A stretch of DNA of 64,000 nt from Gluconacetobacter diazotrophicus PA1 5 (GCF_000021325.1 NC_011365.1:1336501-1400500); one strand, 5' to 3'; positions 40,814 to 50,976 are shown, counted from the stretch's first letter. A program made the numbers and translations. The notes: a model not told the origin generated them from the sequence alone.

Positions 40814-41290
40814 ATGGCCCAAGACAGACCGCCGCCCCCCGGACTGGACCCCGACCCGGACGCCGCCCTGGCCGAGGCCATGGACGGCGCCCCGTGCTAC
40901 GAGGCGACGACCGGCGCGATCCGCGTGGTCGTCCGGGCCTTCTGGCTGGACGACCAGTCCCAGCCGGAGGAACACCGCTTCACCTGGGCCTATCGCATCC
41001 GGATCGAGAACCACGGCAGCGACACGGTCCAGTTGCTGCGCCGGACATGGGAAATCACCGACGCCACCGGCCGGGTGGAACATGTCCATGGTGACGGCGT
41101 GGTCGGCGAACAGCCGGTGCTGGAGCCCGGCCAGGCCTTCGAATACACATCCGGCGCGGCGTTGCAGACGCCCACCGGCTTCATGCGCGGGCAGTTCCAC
41201 ATGATCCGCCCGCAGGCGCACCAGCAGTTCGACGTGCGGATTCCGCCGTTCAGCCTGGATTGCCCGTACCACCCCGCCATCATTCATTAA
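40814..41290 (+). CDS. apaG: ApaG-family protein
   Basis: A 158-residue protein of the ApaG/DUF525 fold (immunoglobulin-like). The signature is [20 protein letters not shown], then [20 protein letters not shown] and GQPVLEPGQ-type residues, ending [20 protein letters not shown]. The family has been tied to cobalt/magnesium resistance, but its reaction is unknown. An N-terminal extension of about 30 residues (Pro/Asp-rich) precedes the conserved part. It lies between metZ and folE on the same strand. Confidence 0.93.
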   Translation: MAQDRPPPPGLDPDPDAALAEAMDGAPCYEATTGAIRVVVRAFWLDDQSQPEEHRFTWAYRIRIENHGSDTVQLLRRTWEITDATGRVEHVHGDGVVGEQPVLEPGQAFEYTSGAALQTPTGFMRGQFHMIRPQAHQQFDVRIPPFSLDCPYHPAIIH

Positions 41291-41327
41291 GGGCGCCGCT
41301 CCGGCACGCCCCCAGCAAGACAGGCTC

Positions 41328-41945
41328 ATGACCCCCACCGACACGGTTCCCCTGCCCCGTCCCTCTCGCGAGGAGGCGGAAGACGCGATCCGCACCCTGC
41401 TACGCTGGGCGGGCGAAGATCCCGCCCGCGAAGGGCTGCTCGATACGCCGGGCCGCGTAGTGCGGTCGTACGAGGAATTCTTCCAGGGCTATGCCGAGGA
41501 CCCGTCCGAAATCCTGTCGCGCACCTTCTCGGAAGTCGATGACTACGACGAGATCGTGCTGCTGCGCGACATCCGTTTCGAAAGCCATTGCGAGCACCAC
41601 ATGGTGCCGATCATCGGCGTCGCGCATGTCGCCTACCTGCCCGGCAAGCGGGTGGTGGGGATTTCGAAACTGGCGCGGGTGGTCGAGGCCTTTTCCCGCC
41701 GGCTGCAGATCCAGGAACGCCTGACGGCGCAGATCGCCAATACGATCAACGATGTGCTGCAACCGCATGGCGTCGCGGTGATCCTGGAGGCCGGGCACCA
41801 ATGCATGACCACGCGCGGGGTGCATCGGCCCGGCGTATCGATGGTGACCAGCCGCATGCTGGGGGTATTCCGCACCAATTCGGATACGCGGCGCGAACTG
41901 ATGGCGATGCTGAACCGGCCTTCGGCCGCCACCACCCATATATAA
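41328..41945 (+). CDS. folE: GTP cyclohydrolase I
   Basis: A 205-residue enzyme making dihydroneopterin triphosphate from GTP, the first step of tetrahydrofolate synthesis. The zinc ligands are visible: Cys88 and His91 in [14 protein letters not shown], and Cys159 in [12 protein letters not shown]. Other family blocks are [19 protein letters not shown] and [20 protein letters not shown]. It follows apaG by 37 bp. folP, a later step of the same pathway, lies in the leftward housekeeping block. Confidence 0.97.
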   Translation: MTPTDTVPLPRPSREEAEDAIRTLLRWAGEDPAREGLLDTPGRVVRSYEEFFQGYAEDPSEILSRTFSEVDDYDEIVLLRDIRFESHCEHHMVPIIGVAHVAYLPGKRVVGISKLARVVEAFSRRLQIQERLTAQIANTINDVLQPHGVAVILEAGHQCMTTRGVHRPGVSMVTSRMLGVFRTNSDTRRELMAMLNRPSAATTHI

Positions 41946-41967
41946 CCGCCCGTTCGACCGGGTGGGT

Positions 41968-41990
41968 GGTCCCCGCCGGTGGCGGGGACC
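41968..41990. terminator. hairpin between convergent folE and POTRA genes
   Basis: GGTCCCCGCC (41968-41977) pairs with GGCGGGGACC (41981-41990) around a 3-nt loop, a very stable stem centred between two convergent genes. Neither side has a run of T (TTCGGG on the plus strand), so it may act as a bidirectional barrier or RNA-end protector rather than a classic terminator. Confidence 0.45.
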
Positions 41991-41996
41991 TTCGGG

Positions 41997-42626
41997 TCAG
42001 TCGCCCGCCTTTTCGTTGATCTGATAGGTCAGGGTCACGTGGCTGTCGCCCGGCTTCTGGGCCGGCACGACCTGGACCGACGCGCTGATATCACGCTTCT
42101 GGTACAGCTTCTGGACGGCTTCCTGATCGGCGGCCATCGTGGCCTGGGTGATCGCCGAACCCGGACGCAGGGCCGTCGCCGCCGTCAGGTCGGCGGTGGA
42201 AACCTTCTTGTTGCCCTCGAAGACGATCTTGTCGACGACCAGGCCGACATGGGTTTCGGTTTCGGTTCCCGGGGCCTGTTCCTCGATGACCCACTGGACA
42301 TAGACCGCCTTGCCCGCGAATTTCGTCCTGCCGCCCAGTTTCAGGCCGACATTCTTCTTCTGGTAGACGGCCATGACGTCCTGCATGGCGGCTGCGATCT
42401 GGTTGCGGGTGACGGTGTCCCCCACATGGAAGGGAACGGCGGCCAGGATGTCCTCCGTCGAGACCTGCTTGTTGCCGGTCACGACCACCGATTTCAGCTT
42501 CAGCGGGTCATTGGGCCCCGGCGCGGCGGCGAACGCCACGTCGTGCAGGGCGGGCACCGAGGCGAAGCCGGTGGCCAGGGCAACGGCCAGCGCCGAGCGG
42601 GCCATGATATGACGGATGGTGCGCAA
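41997..42626 (-). CDS. exported stand-alone POTRA-domain protein
   Basis: About 209 residues with a signal peptide (SALAVALATGFASVPALHD, ending AFAA) and two POTRA-like repeats: LKLKSVVVTGNKQVSTEDIL followed by AVPFHVGD, and VDKIVFEGNKKVSTADLTAA followed by LRPGSAIT. Such repeats normally sit in front of the BamA/Omp85 barrel, but no barrel follows: the protein ends TLTYQINEKAGD. It may be a periplasmic adaptor of BAM or of an Omp85 transporter. A TTG at 42626 has a GGGAGA site 8 nt upstream and gives a good signal; the ATG at 42605 is the alternative. Confidence 0.75.
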   Translation of the reverse strand: MRTIRHIMARSALAVALATGFASVPALHDVAFAAAPGPNDPLKLKSVVVTGNKQVSTEDILAAVPFHVGDTVTRNQIAAAMQDVMAVYQKKNVGLKLGGRTKFAGKAVYVQWVIEEQAPGTETETHVGLVVDKIVFEGNKKVSTADLTAATALRPGSAITQATMAADQEAVQKLYQKRDISASVQVVPAQKPGDSHVTLTYQINEKAGD

Positions 42627-42728
42627 AATGGAATTCTCCCATGACACGGGCCGGCGGCGTGCGCGCCGACCCCCTGCCCCCATGATGCACACCTTCCGGG
42701 CAATGCCAATGATGGCCGCGGCCCGGTT

Positions 42729-42905
42729 CTAGAAGAGCGCCCGGTCGGGGATCGTGGCGACGTTGCCGGCAAGGCCGGCATCATATCCGGCCGGACCGTG
42801 CCCGTCGGACTGCGGCAGGCCGGAGCCCGCACAGGCGGACAGTGCCAGGGCGGACGAGATCGCGACGGCGATCGCGGTCGCGGAAGTCTTTGTGGATTTC
42901 ATCAT
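42729..42905 (-). CDS. small lipoprotein (58 residues)
   Basis: A short frame beginning MMKSTKTSATAIAVAISSAL with a clear lipobox LSAC, so the mature peptide is only about 34 residues, Gly/Ala/Asp-rich, ending ATIPDRALF. A ribosome site (AAAGGA) lies 8 nt before the first ATG. It resembles entericidin-like or other tiny lipoproteins in size only. It sits downstream of the oxyR gene on the same strand after about 160 bp without another gene; the role is unknown. Confidence 0.65.
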   Translation of the reverse strand: MMKSTKTSATAIAVAISSALALSACAGSGLPQSDGHGPAGYDAGLAGNVATIPDRALF

Positions 42906-43068
42906 GTTTCGTATCCTTTCCTGATGAGGCACCTGAAACGGGATACGGATTTCCGAGACGGCCGGGAAACAGATAGTATCGAATGCCGTGATAGGAACAC
43001 CCGATAACAGGCCTCCTTTTCCACAATGGAATCGATAAAATATCGTCAGGGACGCGGCACGTCGCGAC

Positions 43069-44016
43069 CTATGCTTCCGGCCCGTCCTGGCACGGGCGGC
43101 ACCCTTCGGGAACGTGCCGGCGCAGGAAATCGCCAAGCTCGGCAAAGGCCGGCCCGCGCGGGTCCGATTTGCGCCAGACGGCGCCGATCGTCCGGCTGGC
43201 ATCCGCCAGGGGCCTGACGGCGATGAGGCCGCGCCATTCGCCGCGATTGCGCAGCGCCAGATGGGGGATCAGGGAATGGCCCTCACCGGCACCGATCATG
43301 TGCCAGAGCATTTCCAGGCTGGTCGCAAGCCGCTGCCGCGCGCGCGCCTGCGTCGGCAGGCCGCACAGCGCAAGCGCCTGGTCGCGCAGACAGTGACCGT
43401 CTTCGAGCAGCAGGAGTTCGGGCCCGTCCAGGTCACGCGTCGCCAGCGACCGCTTGCGGGAAAGCGGATGGCCGGACGGAACGGCGGCGACGAACGGTTC
43501 CTCGAAAAGGGCGCAATCCATGAACGATTTTTCCGAAACCGGCAGCGCCGCGAATACGAGGTCGAGCTCGTCCTGCTGCAACTTCGCCAGGAGTGGTCCG
43601 GTCAGGCCGTCCGTCACCTGCAGCCTGAGATCAGGATAGCTCTTGCGCAGCAGCGGCAGCATGCTGGGAATGTAGTAGGGCCCCAGCGTCGCGATCACGC
43701 CGATGCGCAGGATTCCGTTCAGCGGCCCGGACTGCATGTGCGCCGCCTCCAGCATCATCCGGGCGGCGGTCACGACATCCCTTGCCCGTTCCAGGAGCCG
43801 TATACCTTCCGGTGTCGGCTTCACATGCCGTCGCGTACGTTCGAACAAGACGACGCCCAGGAGATTTTCCAGCTTGCGGATCTGCTCGGACAGCCCCGCC
43901 TGGCTGACGCCACATCGTTCGGCGGCGCGGGAGAAGTTTCGCAGATCATCGACGGCCACGGCATATTCGATGTCGCGCAGCGACAGGCCAGACAGGGGAG
44001 TGTAGGTCTTTTCCAT
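43069..44016 (-). CDS. oxyR: OxyR-type hydrogen peroxide sensor (LysR family)
   Basis: A 315-residue LysR-type regulator. The N-terminal winged helix has FSRAAERCGVSQAGLSEQIR. The sensor domain has the two redox Cys, Cys209 and Cys218, in LLLLEDGHCLRDQALALCGL, the same 9-residue spacing as Cys199/Cys208 of E. coli OxyR, so peroxide should form an intramolecular disulfide. It is divergent from ahpC with a 129-bp shared spacer, so it very probably controls ahpC, ahpF and perhaps the catalase and itself. Confidence 0.93.
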   Translation of the reverse strand: MEKTYTPLSGLSLRDIEYAVAVDDLRNFSRAAERCGVSQAGLSEQIRKLENLLGVVLFERTRRHVKPTPEGIRLLERARDVVTAARMMLEAAHMQSGPLNGILRIGVIATLGPYYIPSMLPLLRKSYPDLRLQVTDGLTGPLLAKLQQDELDLVFAALPVSEKSFMDCALFEEPFVAAVPSGHPLSRKRSLATRDLDGPELLLLEDGHCLRDQALALCGLPTQARARQRLATSLEMLWHMIGAGEGHSLIPHLALRNRGEWRGLIAVRPLADASRTIGAVWRKSDPRGPAFAELGDFLRRHVPEGCRPCQDGPEA

Positions 44017-44057
44017 AAGTACGATCGCTCAATCCAATCCCATAAAATGGTTTTACC

Positions 44058-44063
44058 TATAAT
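44058..44063 (+). promoter_or_regulatory. candidate -10 box of the ahpC promoter
   Basis: TATAAT matches the consensus exactly and lies 82 bp before the ahpC start, inside the oxyR-ahpC spacer. No matching -35 is found 16-18 bp upstream, which fits an activator-dependent promoter of the kind OxyR drives. The region upstream (44017-44057) is AT-rich but I could not define the full OxyR operator. Confidence 0.45.
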
Positions 44064-44145
44064 TCCCATCGGGACAAACGATTTCCGCCCGAGGGAAATT
44101 TGTCGGACACCCGTTCTGTCATCAACGCACAGAAGGACAGAACTT

Positions 44146-44709
44146 ATGACGACGATAAACTCCGAACTGAAGTCATTCAGCACCGATGCCTTCCATAACG
44201 GCAAATTCGTCAAGGTATCGGACCAGGATGTGAGGGGAAAATGGGCCGTCTTTTTCTTCTATCCGGCGGATTTCACCTTCGTCTGCCCGACAGAACTGGA
44301 AGATATGGCCGATCATTACGCCACTTTCCAGGATCTGGGCGTCGAGATCTACGCCGTATCCACCGACAAGCATTTCACGCACAAGGCCTGGCATGACACG
44401 TCGCCGGCGATCGGCAAGATCCGCTACGTCATGCTGGCCGACCCCACGGGCGCGATCTCCCGCAATTTCGGCGTGCTGGTCGAGGACGCCGGCGTGGCGA
44501 ACCGCGGCACCTTCCTGATCGATCCGCAGGGCCGGGTGCAATATATGGAAATCACCGCCGAGGGCGTCGGCCGGACGGCCGAAAGCCTGATCGACAAGAT
44601 CAAGGCCGCCCAATACATCGCCGCCCATCCCGGCGAAGTCTGCCCCGCCAAGTGGAAGGAAGACGGCGCGACCCTGACCCCGTCCCTGGACCTGATCGGC
44701 AAGATCTGA
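44146..44709 (+). CDS. ahpC: alkyl hydroperoxide reductase peroxiredoxin subunit
   Basis: A 187-residue typical 2-Cys peroxiredoxin that reduces hydrogen peroxide, organic peroxides and peroxynitrite. The peroxidatic Cys47 is in FYPADFTFVCPTELEDMADH and the resolving Cys166 in GEVCPAKW. The start at 44146 follows AAGGACA; the frame is open far upstream over oxyR but only this Met gives the AhpC beginning. It is divergent from oxyR and followed by ahpF, its reductase, after 69 bp. Confidence 0.97.
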   Translation: MTTINSELKSFSTDAFHNGKFVKVSDQDVRGKWAVFFFYPADFTFVCPTELEDMADHYATFQDLGVEIYAVSTDKHFTHKAWHDTSPAIGKIRYVMLADPTGAISRNFGVLVEDAGVANRGTFLIDPQGRVQYMEITAEGVGRTAESLIDKIKAAQYIAAHPGEVCPAKWKEDGATLTPSLDLIGKI

Positions 44710-44720
44710 CCCCAGCCGCA

Positions 44721-44743
44721 GGCCCGGCCCACATGGCCGGGCC
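44721..44743 (+). other. stable hairpin between ahpC and ahpF
   Basis: GGCCCGGCC (44721-44729) pairs with GGCCGGGCC (44735-44743) around CACAT. No T run follows, so it is not a full terminator. It could protect the 3' end of ahpC mRNA or reduce transcription into ahpF, giving the usual excess of AhpC over AhpF. Confidence 0.5.
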
Positions 44744-44778
44744 GCCGCCCCACCCCACTGGAACACGGAGTCCTCGCG

Positions 44779-46332
44779 ATGCTGCAGGATACGATCAAGT
44801 CGCAACTCAAGGACCATTTCGCCAATCTTGCACATCCGATCGTGCTCGAAGCCTCGCTCGACGACAGCGCTCCGGCCCGGGACATGGCGGCATTGCTGCA
44901 CGAGATCGCAGCACTGTCCGGCAAGATTCGCGTCTCGACGAACGGCGCGGCCTCGCGGCGCCCGTCCTTCGCGATCCGGCGCGAGGACGCGGCGGGCGGC
45001 GTGACGTTCGCCGCCATTCCCATGGGACATGAATTTACCTCGCTGGTCCTGGCGTTGCTGCAGGTCGGCGGTCATGCGCCGAAGTTGCCGGACGACATCA
45101 CGGCCCAGGTCGGGTCACTGAGCGGCACGTATCGGTTCGAAACCTATGTTTCGCTCTCCTGCCAGAACTGCCCGGACGTCGTACAGGCGCTCAATGCCAT
45201 GAGCGTGCTGAACCCGAACATCAGCAACGTCACGATCGACGGCGCGCTGTACCAGCGTGAGGTCGAAGAAAAGAACATCATGTCCGTCCCCCAGGTGTTC
45301 CTGAACGGACAGCCCTTCGGGTCCGGCCGCATGGGCGTCGCGGAGATCCTGGCGAAACTGGATGCCGACGCGCCGAAGCGGGCCGCGGAACGGCTGAAGG
45401 ATCTTGCTCCGTTCGACATCCTGGTCGTGGGCGCAGGGCCGGCCGGGTCGGCGGCGGCGGTCTATGCCGCACGCAAGGGGCTGCGCACCGGCCTGGTCGC
45501 CGAGCGGTTCGGCGGCCAGGTGATGGACACCGCCGGCATCGAGAATTTCATCTCGGCCAGGGAAACGGAGGGGCCGAAGCTGGCCGCCGCGCTGGAGGCG
45601 CATGTGCGCCAGTACGACGTGGAGGTCATTTCCGCGCAACGGGTGCGGGAACTGCATGCCGCAGCACAGCCCGGCGCCCTTCATCACGTCGTGCTGGAAA
45701 GCGGGGCGAGCCTGCGGGCGCGCACGATCATCCTTGCAACCGGAGCACGCTGGAGGCCGCTCAACGTTCCCGGCGAAGAGGAGTATCGCACCCGGGGGGT
45801 AGCCTACTGCCCGCATTGTGACGGCCCCTTCTTCAAGGGAAAGCCGGTCGCGGTCGCCGGAGGGGGCAATAGCGGCGTCGAAGCCGCGATCGATCTTGCC
45901 GGGATCAGTTCCCACGTGACGCTGCTGGAGCGCGATCCGGCGCTGCGGGCGGACAGGGTCCTGCAGGACAAGCTTCGCAGCCTGCCCAACGTCACCGTGA
46001 TGACGAATGCCGTGATCACGAAGGTCGAAGGCAACGGCACGAAGATGACGGGCCTGACCGTTCAGGACGGCGAAGCCGCGCGGCATCTGGACGTCGACGG
46101 CGTGTTCGTCCAGATCGGGCTGCTGCCCAATACCGATTGGCTTCGCGGCACGGTCGAGCGTACGGCGTTCGGCGAAATCATCGTCGATGGCCGCGGCGCG
46201 ACGTCGGTTCCCGGCATCTTCGCGGCGGGCGATGCGACGACGACGCCGTACAAGCAGATCGTCATCGCGATCGGGGACGGGGCCAAGGCCGCGCTGGCCG
46301 CGTTCGACCACCTGATCCGCCTGCCCGGCTGA
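44779..46332 (+). CDS. ahpF: alkyl hydroperoxide reductase flavoprotein subunit
   Basis: A 517-residue NADH-dependent flavoprotein that keeps AhpC reduced. The N-terminal double-thioredoxin domain has the CxxC pair Cys128/Cys131 in [18 protein letters not shown]. An FAD motif [20 protein letters not shown] follows, then the thioredoxin-reductase-like [12 protein letters not shown] active site near residue 345, an NAD fold [19 protein letters not shown], and [15 protein letters not shown] near the C-terminus. GGAG lies 9 nt before the start. It is the second gene of the peroxide cluster. Confidence 0.97.
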   Translation: MLQDTIKSQLKDHFANLAHPIVLEASLDDSAPARDMAALLHEIAALSGKIRVSTNGAASRRPSFAIRREDAAGGVTFAAIPMGHEFTSLVLALLQVGGHAPKLPDDITAQVGSLSGTYRFETYVSLSCQNCPDVVQALNAMSVLNPNISNVTIDGALYQREVEEKNIMSVPQVFLNGQPFGSGRMGVAEILAKLDADAPKRAAERLKDLAPFDILVVGAGPAGSAAAVYAARKGLRTGLVAERFGGQVMDTAGIENFISARETEGPKLAAALEAHVRQYDVEVISAQRVRELHAAAQPGALHHVVLESGASLRARTIILATGARWRPLNVPGEEEYRTRGVAYCPHCDGPFFKGKPVAVAGGGNSGVEAAIDLAGISSHVTLLERDPALRADRVLQDKLRSLPNVTVMTNAVITKVEGNGTKMTGLTVQDGEAARHLDVDGVFVQIGLLPNTDWLRGTVERTAFGEIIVDGRGATSVPGIFAAGDATTTPYKQIVIAIGDGAKAALAAFDHLIRLPG

Positions 46333-46445
46333 TATCGGGTTCAGCCGAGATTGTGCCGTCCGCCAGGTCTGTATACAATAAGCGGGCGGACGCTTTTGAA
46401 CATGTCCCGACGATTTGCGCGGGCATGAAAATCGGAGACATCGCA

Positions 46446-47909
46446 ATGACCGAGCACAGTTCCAGATCAACCACCGACGATTCCGGTATACCGGTCTCCA
46501 GCGACGTCTATTCGCTGACGGTCGGCCCTGACGGTCCGATCCTGCTGCATGACCACTATCTGATCGAGCAGATGGCGGCGTTCAACCGGGAAATGATCCC
46601 CGATCGCCAGCCTCACGCCAAGGGAAGCGGCGCCTTCGGATATTTCGAGGTGACGCACGACGTCAGCCCGTACACGAAGGCCGCGTTCCTGCAAAAGGGC
46701 GTCAGGACCGAAATCGTCGCGCGTTTCTCCACCGTCGCCGGCGAGGCCGGCAGCCCCGACACCTGGAGGGACCCGCGCGGCTTTGCCCTGAAATTCTACA
46801 CGCAAGAGGGCAATTTCGACATGGTCGGGAACAATACCCCGGTCTTCTTCGTCCGCGATCCGATGAAATTCCAGCATTTCATCCACTCGCAGAAGCGCCG
46901 CGCCGATAACGGCCTGCGCGACAACGACATGCAGTGGGATTTCTGGACGCTCAATCCCGAAACGGCGCATCAGGTCGCCTGGCTGATGGGCGACCGGGGC
47001 ATTCCGGCCAGTTGGCGTCACATGGACGGCTTTTCCAGCCATGCTTACATGTGGGTCAACGCCGCGGGCGAACGCTTCTGGGTCAAATATCATTTCAAGA
47101 CCGACCAGGGCATAAAATGCCTGACGCAGGAGCAGGCGAACCGCCTGGCCGGCGCCGACGCCGACTATCACCGGCGCGACCTGTACGCGGCGATCCAGCG
47201 CGGAGACCATCCAGGCTGGACCCTGAAGATGCAGATCATGCCGTACGAGGCGGCGCGCGACTATCACATCAATCCCTTCGACCTGACGAAGGTATGGCCG
47301 CAAGGCGAGTATCCGCTGATCGACGTGGGCAGGCTGGTTCTCGACCGGAATCCGACCGATTTCCACGCGCAGATCGAGCAGGTCGCCTTCGAGCCGAATA
47401 ATTTCGTGCCCGGCACCGGCCTGTCGCCCGACAAGATGCTCCTCGGCCGGTCCTTCGCCTACGCCGACGCGCATCGGGCGCGCCTGGGCGTCAACTACAA
47501 GCAGATTCCCGTCAACGCGCCGCGATGCCCGGTGCACAGCTATGCCAAGGGGGGCGCCATGCGGATCCGCGAAGCCAGCGATCCGGTCTATGCGCCCAAT
47601 TCCAAGGGGGGCCCCGTCGCGGACGCGCAACGCTTTCCGGACGATGCCGTATGGGCCGCCGACGGCGGGTTCCTGCGCGCGGCCTATGCGCAGCGGCGCG
47701 ACGACGACGATTTCAGCCAGGCGAAGGTGCTCGTCTCCAGGGTCATGGATGACGAGGCGCGGGACCGCCTGGTCCAGAACGTCGTCGGCCACGTCCTGGC
47801 CGGTGTCGAGGAACCCGTCCTGTCCCGCGTATTCGAATACTGGAAAAATATCGACGAGGCGACGGGCCTGCGAATCGAGCAGGGCGTGCGCGCCGAGAGA
47901 CAACGATAG
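46446..47909 (+). CDS. monofunctional heme catalase
   Basis: A 487-residue small-subunit catalase. The distal His57 is in [20 protein letters not shown]; the heme-face Asn is in [19 protein letters not shown]; the proximal heme Tyr lies in [20 protein letters not shown]. The Met at 46446 has GGAG 8 nt upstream; an earlier Met at 46425 is possible. It lies 113 bp after ahpF on the same strand, so OxyR control is likely. The lack of a large C-terminal domain separates it from KatE-type large catalases. Confidence 0.95.
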   Translation: MTEHSSRSTTDDSGIPVSSDVYSLTVGPDGPILLHDHYLIEQMAAFNREMIPDRQPHAKGSGAFGYFEVTHDVSPYTKAAFLQKGVRTEIVARFSTVAGEAGSPDTWRDPRGFALKFYTQEGNFDMVGNNTPVFFVRDPMKFQHFIHSQKRRADNGLRDNDMQWDFWTLNPETAHQVAWLMGDRGIPASWRHMDGFSSHAYMWVNAAGERFWVKYHFKTDQGIKCLTQEQANRLAGADADYHRRDLYAAIQRGDHPGWTLKMQIMPYEAARDYHINPFDLTKVWPQGEYPLIDVGRLVLDRNPTDFHAQIEQVAFEPNNFVPGTGLSPDKMLLGRSFAYADAHRARLGVNYKQIPVNAPRCPVHSYAKGGAMRIREASDPVYAPNSKGGPVADAQRFPDDAVWAADGGFLRAAYAQRRDDDDFSQAKVLVSRVMDDEARDRLVQNVVGHVLAGVEEPVLSRVFEYWKNIDEATGLRIEQGVRAERQR

Positions 47910-47930
47910 CGCGCCCCGGCCGTGACCGAA

Positions 47931-47958
47931 CGTGACGCGGTGGAATCACCTCGTCACG
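47931..47958 (+). terminator. hairpin after the catalase gene
   Basis: CGTGACGCGGTG (47931-47942) pairs with CACCTCGTCACG (47947-47958), one mismatch, loop GAAT. It is followed by a weak pyrimidine tract (CCGTCTTTCC). It lies between the catalase gene and the convergent DJ-1/PfpI gene. Confidence 0.45.
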
Positions 47959-47978
47959 ATCCGTCTTTCCTATCCGGC

Positions 47979-48560
47979 CTATCCCGGGATTTTGATGGTG
48001 ACGCCCAGCAGCGTAACGAACTGGGCCAGCCAGCGCGGATGGGCCGGCCACGCCGGCGCGGTGACCAGCAATCCGTCGGTCACCGCGTCATCGATCGCGA
48101 TGTCGGCATAGACGCCGCCGGCCAGTTCGATTTCGGGCCGGCAGGCGGGATAGGCCGATACGGTGCGCCCGCCGATGACCCGGGCAGCGGCGAGCAACTG
48201 GCCGCCATGGCAGATGGCGGCGACCGGCCGGTCGGAGAAGGCGCGGACCAGGGCGATGACCTGCGGGTCCAGGCGCAGATATTCCGGGGCGCGGCCGCCC
48301 GGGACCACCAGCCCCGCATAGTCCGCCGCGTTCACCTGGTCGAAATCCGCCGTCAGGGTAAAGCGGTGGCCGGGCTTTTCGCTGTAGGTCTGGGCACCTT
48401 CGAAATCATGGATGGCGGTCAGGACATAGTCGCCCGCCCGCTTGCCCGGGCAGACCGCATCGACCGTGAAGCCCAGCATGGTCAGGGCCTGGTACGGCAC
48501 CATGATTTCGTAATCTTCGACATAATCGCCTGCCAGCAGCAGCAGCTTCTTGCCAGTCAT
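47979..48560 (-). CDS. DJ-1/PfpI-family protein
   Basis: A 193-residue protein of the DJ-1/PfpI (class I glutamine amidotransferase-like) fold. The nucleophile Cys is in [18 protein letters not shown], with the acidic partner in [14 protein letters not shown] and the block [15 protein letters not shown]. Family members act as glyoxalases or deglycases, chaperones or proteases; the role here cannot be fixed. The Met at 48560 has GAGAGG 8 nt upstream. It follows moaB by 11 bp on the same strand and may share its transcript. Confidence 0.9.
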   Translation of the reverse strand: MTGKKLLLLAGDYVEDYEIMVPYQALTMLGFTVDAVCPGKRAGDYVLTAIHDFEGAQTYSEKPGHRFTLTADFDQVNAADYAGLVVPGGRAPEYLRLDPQVIALVRAFSDRPVAAICHGGQLLAAARVIGGRTVSAYPACRPEIELAGGVYADIAIDDAVTDGLLVTAPAWPAHPRWLAQFVTLLGVTIKIPG

Positions 48561-48571
48561 CGCATGACCTC

Positions 48572-49120
48572 TCAATCGTGAGCGGGTTCCAGATGCTCCC
48601 GCAGGCGGGGCATCAGTTCCACGAAATTGCAGGGGCGGTGACGGCTGTCCAACTGCCAGACCAGGATATCGTCCCACCCGTCCTTCACCGCGCCGGACGA
48701 CCCCGGCAGCGCGAACAGATACGTGCCGTTGGCGACCCCGGCCAGGGCGCGCGACTGGATCGTCGAGGTCCCGATCTTCTGGTACGACAGCATGCGGAAC
48801 AGTTCACCGAAGCCCTCGATCCGCTTTTCCAGCACCCGTTCGAAGGCTTCGGGCGTCACGTCGCGGCCCGTGACGCCGGTGCCGCCGGTGGAAATGACCG
48901 CGTCGATCGCGGGATCGGCGATCCAGCCCGCCAGACGGGCCGCGATGCGGTCGGCATCGTCCGGTTCGATGGCGCGGTCGGCCAGGTGATGGCCGGCGGC
49001 GGCGATGCGCTGCGCCAGCAGGGTGCCGGAGGTGTCGGTTTCCAAGACGCGCGTATCGGAAACCGTCAGCACCGCGATGCGGACCGGCAGGAACGGTCGG
49101 GCAGGATCAAGTCTGGACAT
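48572..49120 (-). CDS. moaB: molybdenum cofactor biosynthesis protein MoaB
   Basis: A 182-residue MoaB/MogA-type protein that adenylylates molybdopterin before metal insertion. The signature is [16 protein letters not shown] near residue 18, and [20 protein letters not shown] with the MPT-binding GGTG loop, then the C-terminal [18 protein letters not shown]. The start at 49120 ([10 protein letters not shown]) fits the family; a Met three codons earlier (49129) is equally possible. No other moa genes are in the window. Confidence 0.93.
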   Translation of the reverse strand: MSRLDPARPFLPVRIAVLTVSDTRVLETDTSGTLLAQRIAAAGHHLADRAIEPDDADRIAARLAGWIADPAIDAVISTGGTGVTGRDVTPEAFERVLEKRIEGFGELFRMLSYQKIGTSTIQSRALAGVANGTYLFALPGSSGAVKDGWDDILVWQLDSRHRPCNFVELMPRLREHLEPAHD

Positions 49121-49163
49121 GGCGTCCATGTTCCCCCCCACCGGTACCGCCGTCAACACACTC

Positions 49164-50702
49164 TTAGAAGGTTAATCCGGTTTCCATGTCTATGATGAAG
49201 GCGTTGGCGTAGCGATTGGTGCCGCCCGGGTGCCAGACATATTGCAGGCCGGGGCGCAACGTGGCCCACGGGGTCGGCCGCCAGCCATAGTTCAGTTCGA
49301 TGGCCGGTTCGTTCGAGGGACGGATCGCCTTCTGGCCTTCCTGCTGCAGCATGCCCGCATATTGCGCCATCTTCGGATTCAGCACCGCGATCTTGCCGCC
49401 GAAGCTGATCGTATCGTTCGGACGGTTGGGCAGCGTTCCCTTGCGGATGATGCCCCAGGTCGCGAAATACGGCGACAGCGCGGTGCGCGGATCGCCCCAG
49501 ATGAACGATCCGAAAATGACCGTGCCCCGGCCGCTGCCGGAACTGTCGCGCTGGATCATCTGGTCGCCTTCGAACCAGCCGCCGAAGCGGCCGCGGATCT
49601 GGGTGGTCGGCAGGTCGATCAACTCGACGCTCGCCGGCTGATAGGCCCCGGCCTTGGAGGTGACGATCGGGACCTCGGACGTGTCCCAGTATCCGCCGAT
49701 GCGGATATTGCCGTCCATGTCGCCGGTGTAGTCGTTGCCGTGATGCCAGCCGAGTTGGAACGGCAGGTAGACGCCCGTCGTATCGTCCAGTCCCAGCTTG
49801 AAGCCGTTATGGGTGTTCGAGATGGTGTTATCGACGTTATAGATACCCGCCGACACCAGATAATGGTCGTTGCCGGCCGGATAGAGCTTCAGCCACGCGC
49901 CCGGATGGGCCGTGGGATACCAGCCATAGCCGCCATTCATCGCCAGCCCCTGCGGCATGCCGCAGATCGCGTTGGTCTGGAACTGGCAGTAGATCGACAT
50001 GCCCCAATGCATGGTGGACTGCCCGAAATCGTTTTCGGTGTTGATCCAGCCGGCTTCCATCGAGACGTAGCGATTGAACTGCTTTTCCAGCGACAGGCGC
50101 GTGATGCGCACGGTCTCGCCCGAGCCGAAGATCTGCTGCACGGAATCCACCGCGCCGCCCAGCGGGCCCGCCGCCAGGCTGAGGCCCGCGCGTTCGGTCA
50201 GCAGAATATGCAGGACGCCGATGTCATGATGGATCAGCCTGGCGAAATTGATGTCGGCGCCCAGCCCGAATTCATGCGCATAGCGGACACCGGCATATTT
50301 TCCGCCCACCGGATTGCCGGACGCGTCTTCCAGGAAATGCCCCTGGATATGCACGCCGCGATCTTCCAGATGGGTACGCAGCCCCCCCCAGTCGCCCGTC
50401 ATGGTGCTGCCGCGAATCCATTCCTCGTAGCTGGGCGGGAAATAGCCCGCCAGCGAGGACGGGGGCACATAGACGTGCGCCGCCGCGGCCTGTTTCGAGG
50501 CGGTGGATGCCGGGACGGCCTGCTTCGAGGCGGGAGGGGGGACGATCCGCGCCGGGACCCGGTTCGCATAGCCGCCCACCACGACCGGCCGCGTGGTCGC
50601 CGCGACGTCGGACCGGGTGGACTGCGCGCGAGCGGACCCGTCGGATAGCATCAGGCCGGATATGGACAGCACGACCGCCGCCCCGAACACAGTACGAATC
50701 AT
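49164..50702 (-). CDS. OprB-family carbohydrate-selective porin
   Basis: A 512-residue outer-membrane porin of the OprB type, numerous in acetic acid bacteria. It has a signal peptide (FGAAVVLSISGLMLSDGSA), an Ala/Pro-rich linker with the repeat ASKQA, then the conserved TMTGDWGGLRTHLEDRGVHI start of the barrel, VSMEAGWINTENDFGQS and the last strand ending MDMETGLTF-type residues (here DMETGLTF) with terminal Phe for BAM recognition. The Met at 50702 is chosen because it starts the signal. It probably passes glucose or other small sugars; the substrate is not shown by sequence. Confidence 0.92.
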   Translation of the reverse strand: MIRTVFGAAVVLSISGLMLSDGSARAQSTRSDVAATTRPVVVGGYANRVPARIVPPPASKQAVPASTASKQAAAAHVYVPPSSLAGYFPPSYEEWIRGSTMTGDWGGLRTHLEDRGVHIQGHFLEDASGNPVGGKYAGVRYAHEFGLGADINFARLIHHDIGVLHILLTERAGLSLAAGPLGGAVDSVQQIFGSGETVRITRLSLEKQFNRYVSMEAGWINTENDFGQSTMHWGMSIYCQFQTNAICGMPQGLAMNGGYGWYPTAHPGAWLKLYPAGNDHYLVSAGIYNVDNTISNTHNGFKLGLDDTTGVYLPFQLGWHHGNDYTGDMDGNIRIGGYWDTSEVPIVTSKAGAYQPASVELIDLPTTQIRGRFGGWFEGDQMIQRDSSGSGRGTVIFGSFIWGDPRTALSPYFATWGIIRKGTLPNRPNDTISFGGKIAVLNPKMAQYAGMLQQEGQKAIRPSNEPAIELNYGWRPTPWATLRPGLQYVWHPGGTNRYANAFIIDMETGLTF

Positions 50703-50976
50703 CGGGTTCCATCTACCTGCGTCCGACATCGGCCAAGGGCATGCCGGAGGGACATCATCACGTCAGGCGCCTGCAGGCACCTTTATTGTTTTGGGCGACG
50801 CTCTATTCTGTCGTCGTCCTGGGTTCGCCCCGTATAACATTCGCATGACCGATATACCACAACGTCCCGAGAGCGTGATGGAGTTCCGATATATCTGCAT
50901 ATAAAACAATCAAATAAGGCGGATTCCTCGCCCCATCCCGAACCTGGGTCGCCTCGATTATAACACAATCGTGATT

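Noticed and set aside
44017-44145. Full OxyR operator in the oxyR-ahpC spacer.
   Set aside because: The ATAG-N7-CTAT pattern could not be laid over the sequence with enough matches to give coordinates; regulation is inferred from gene order only.
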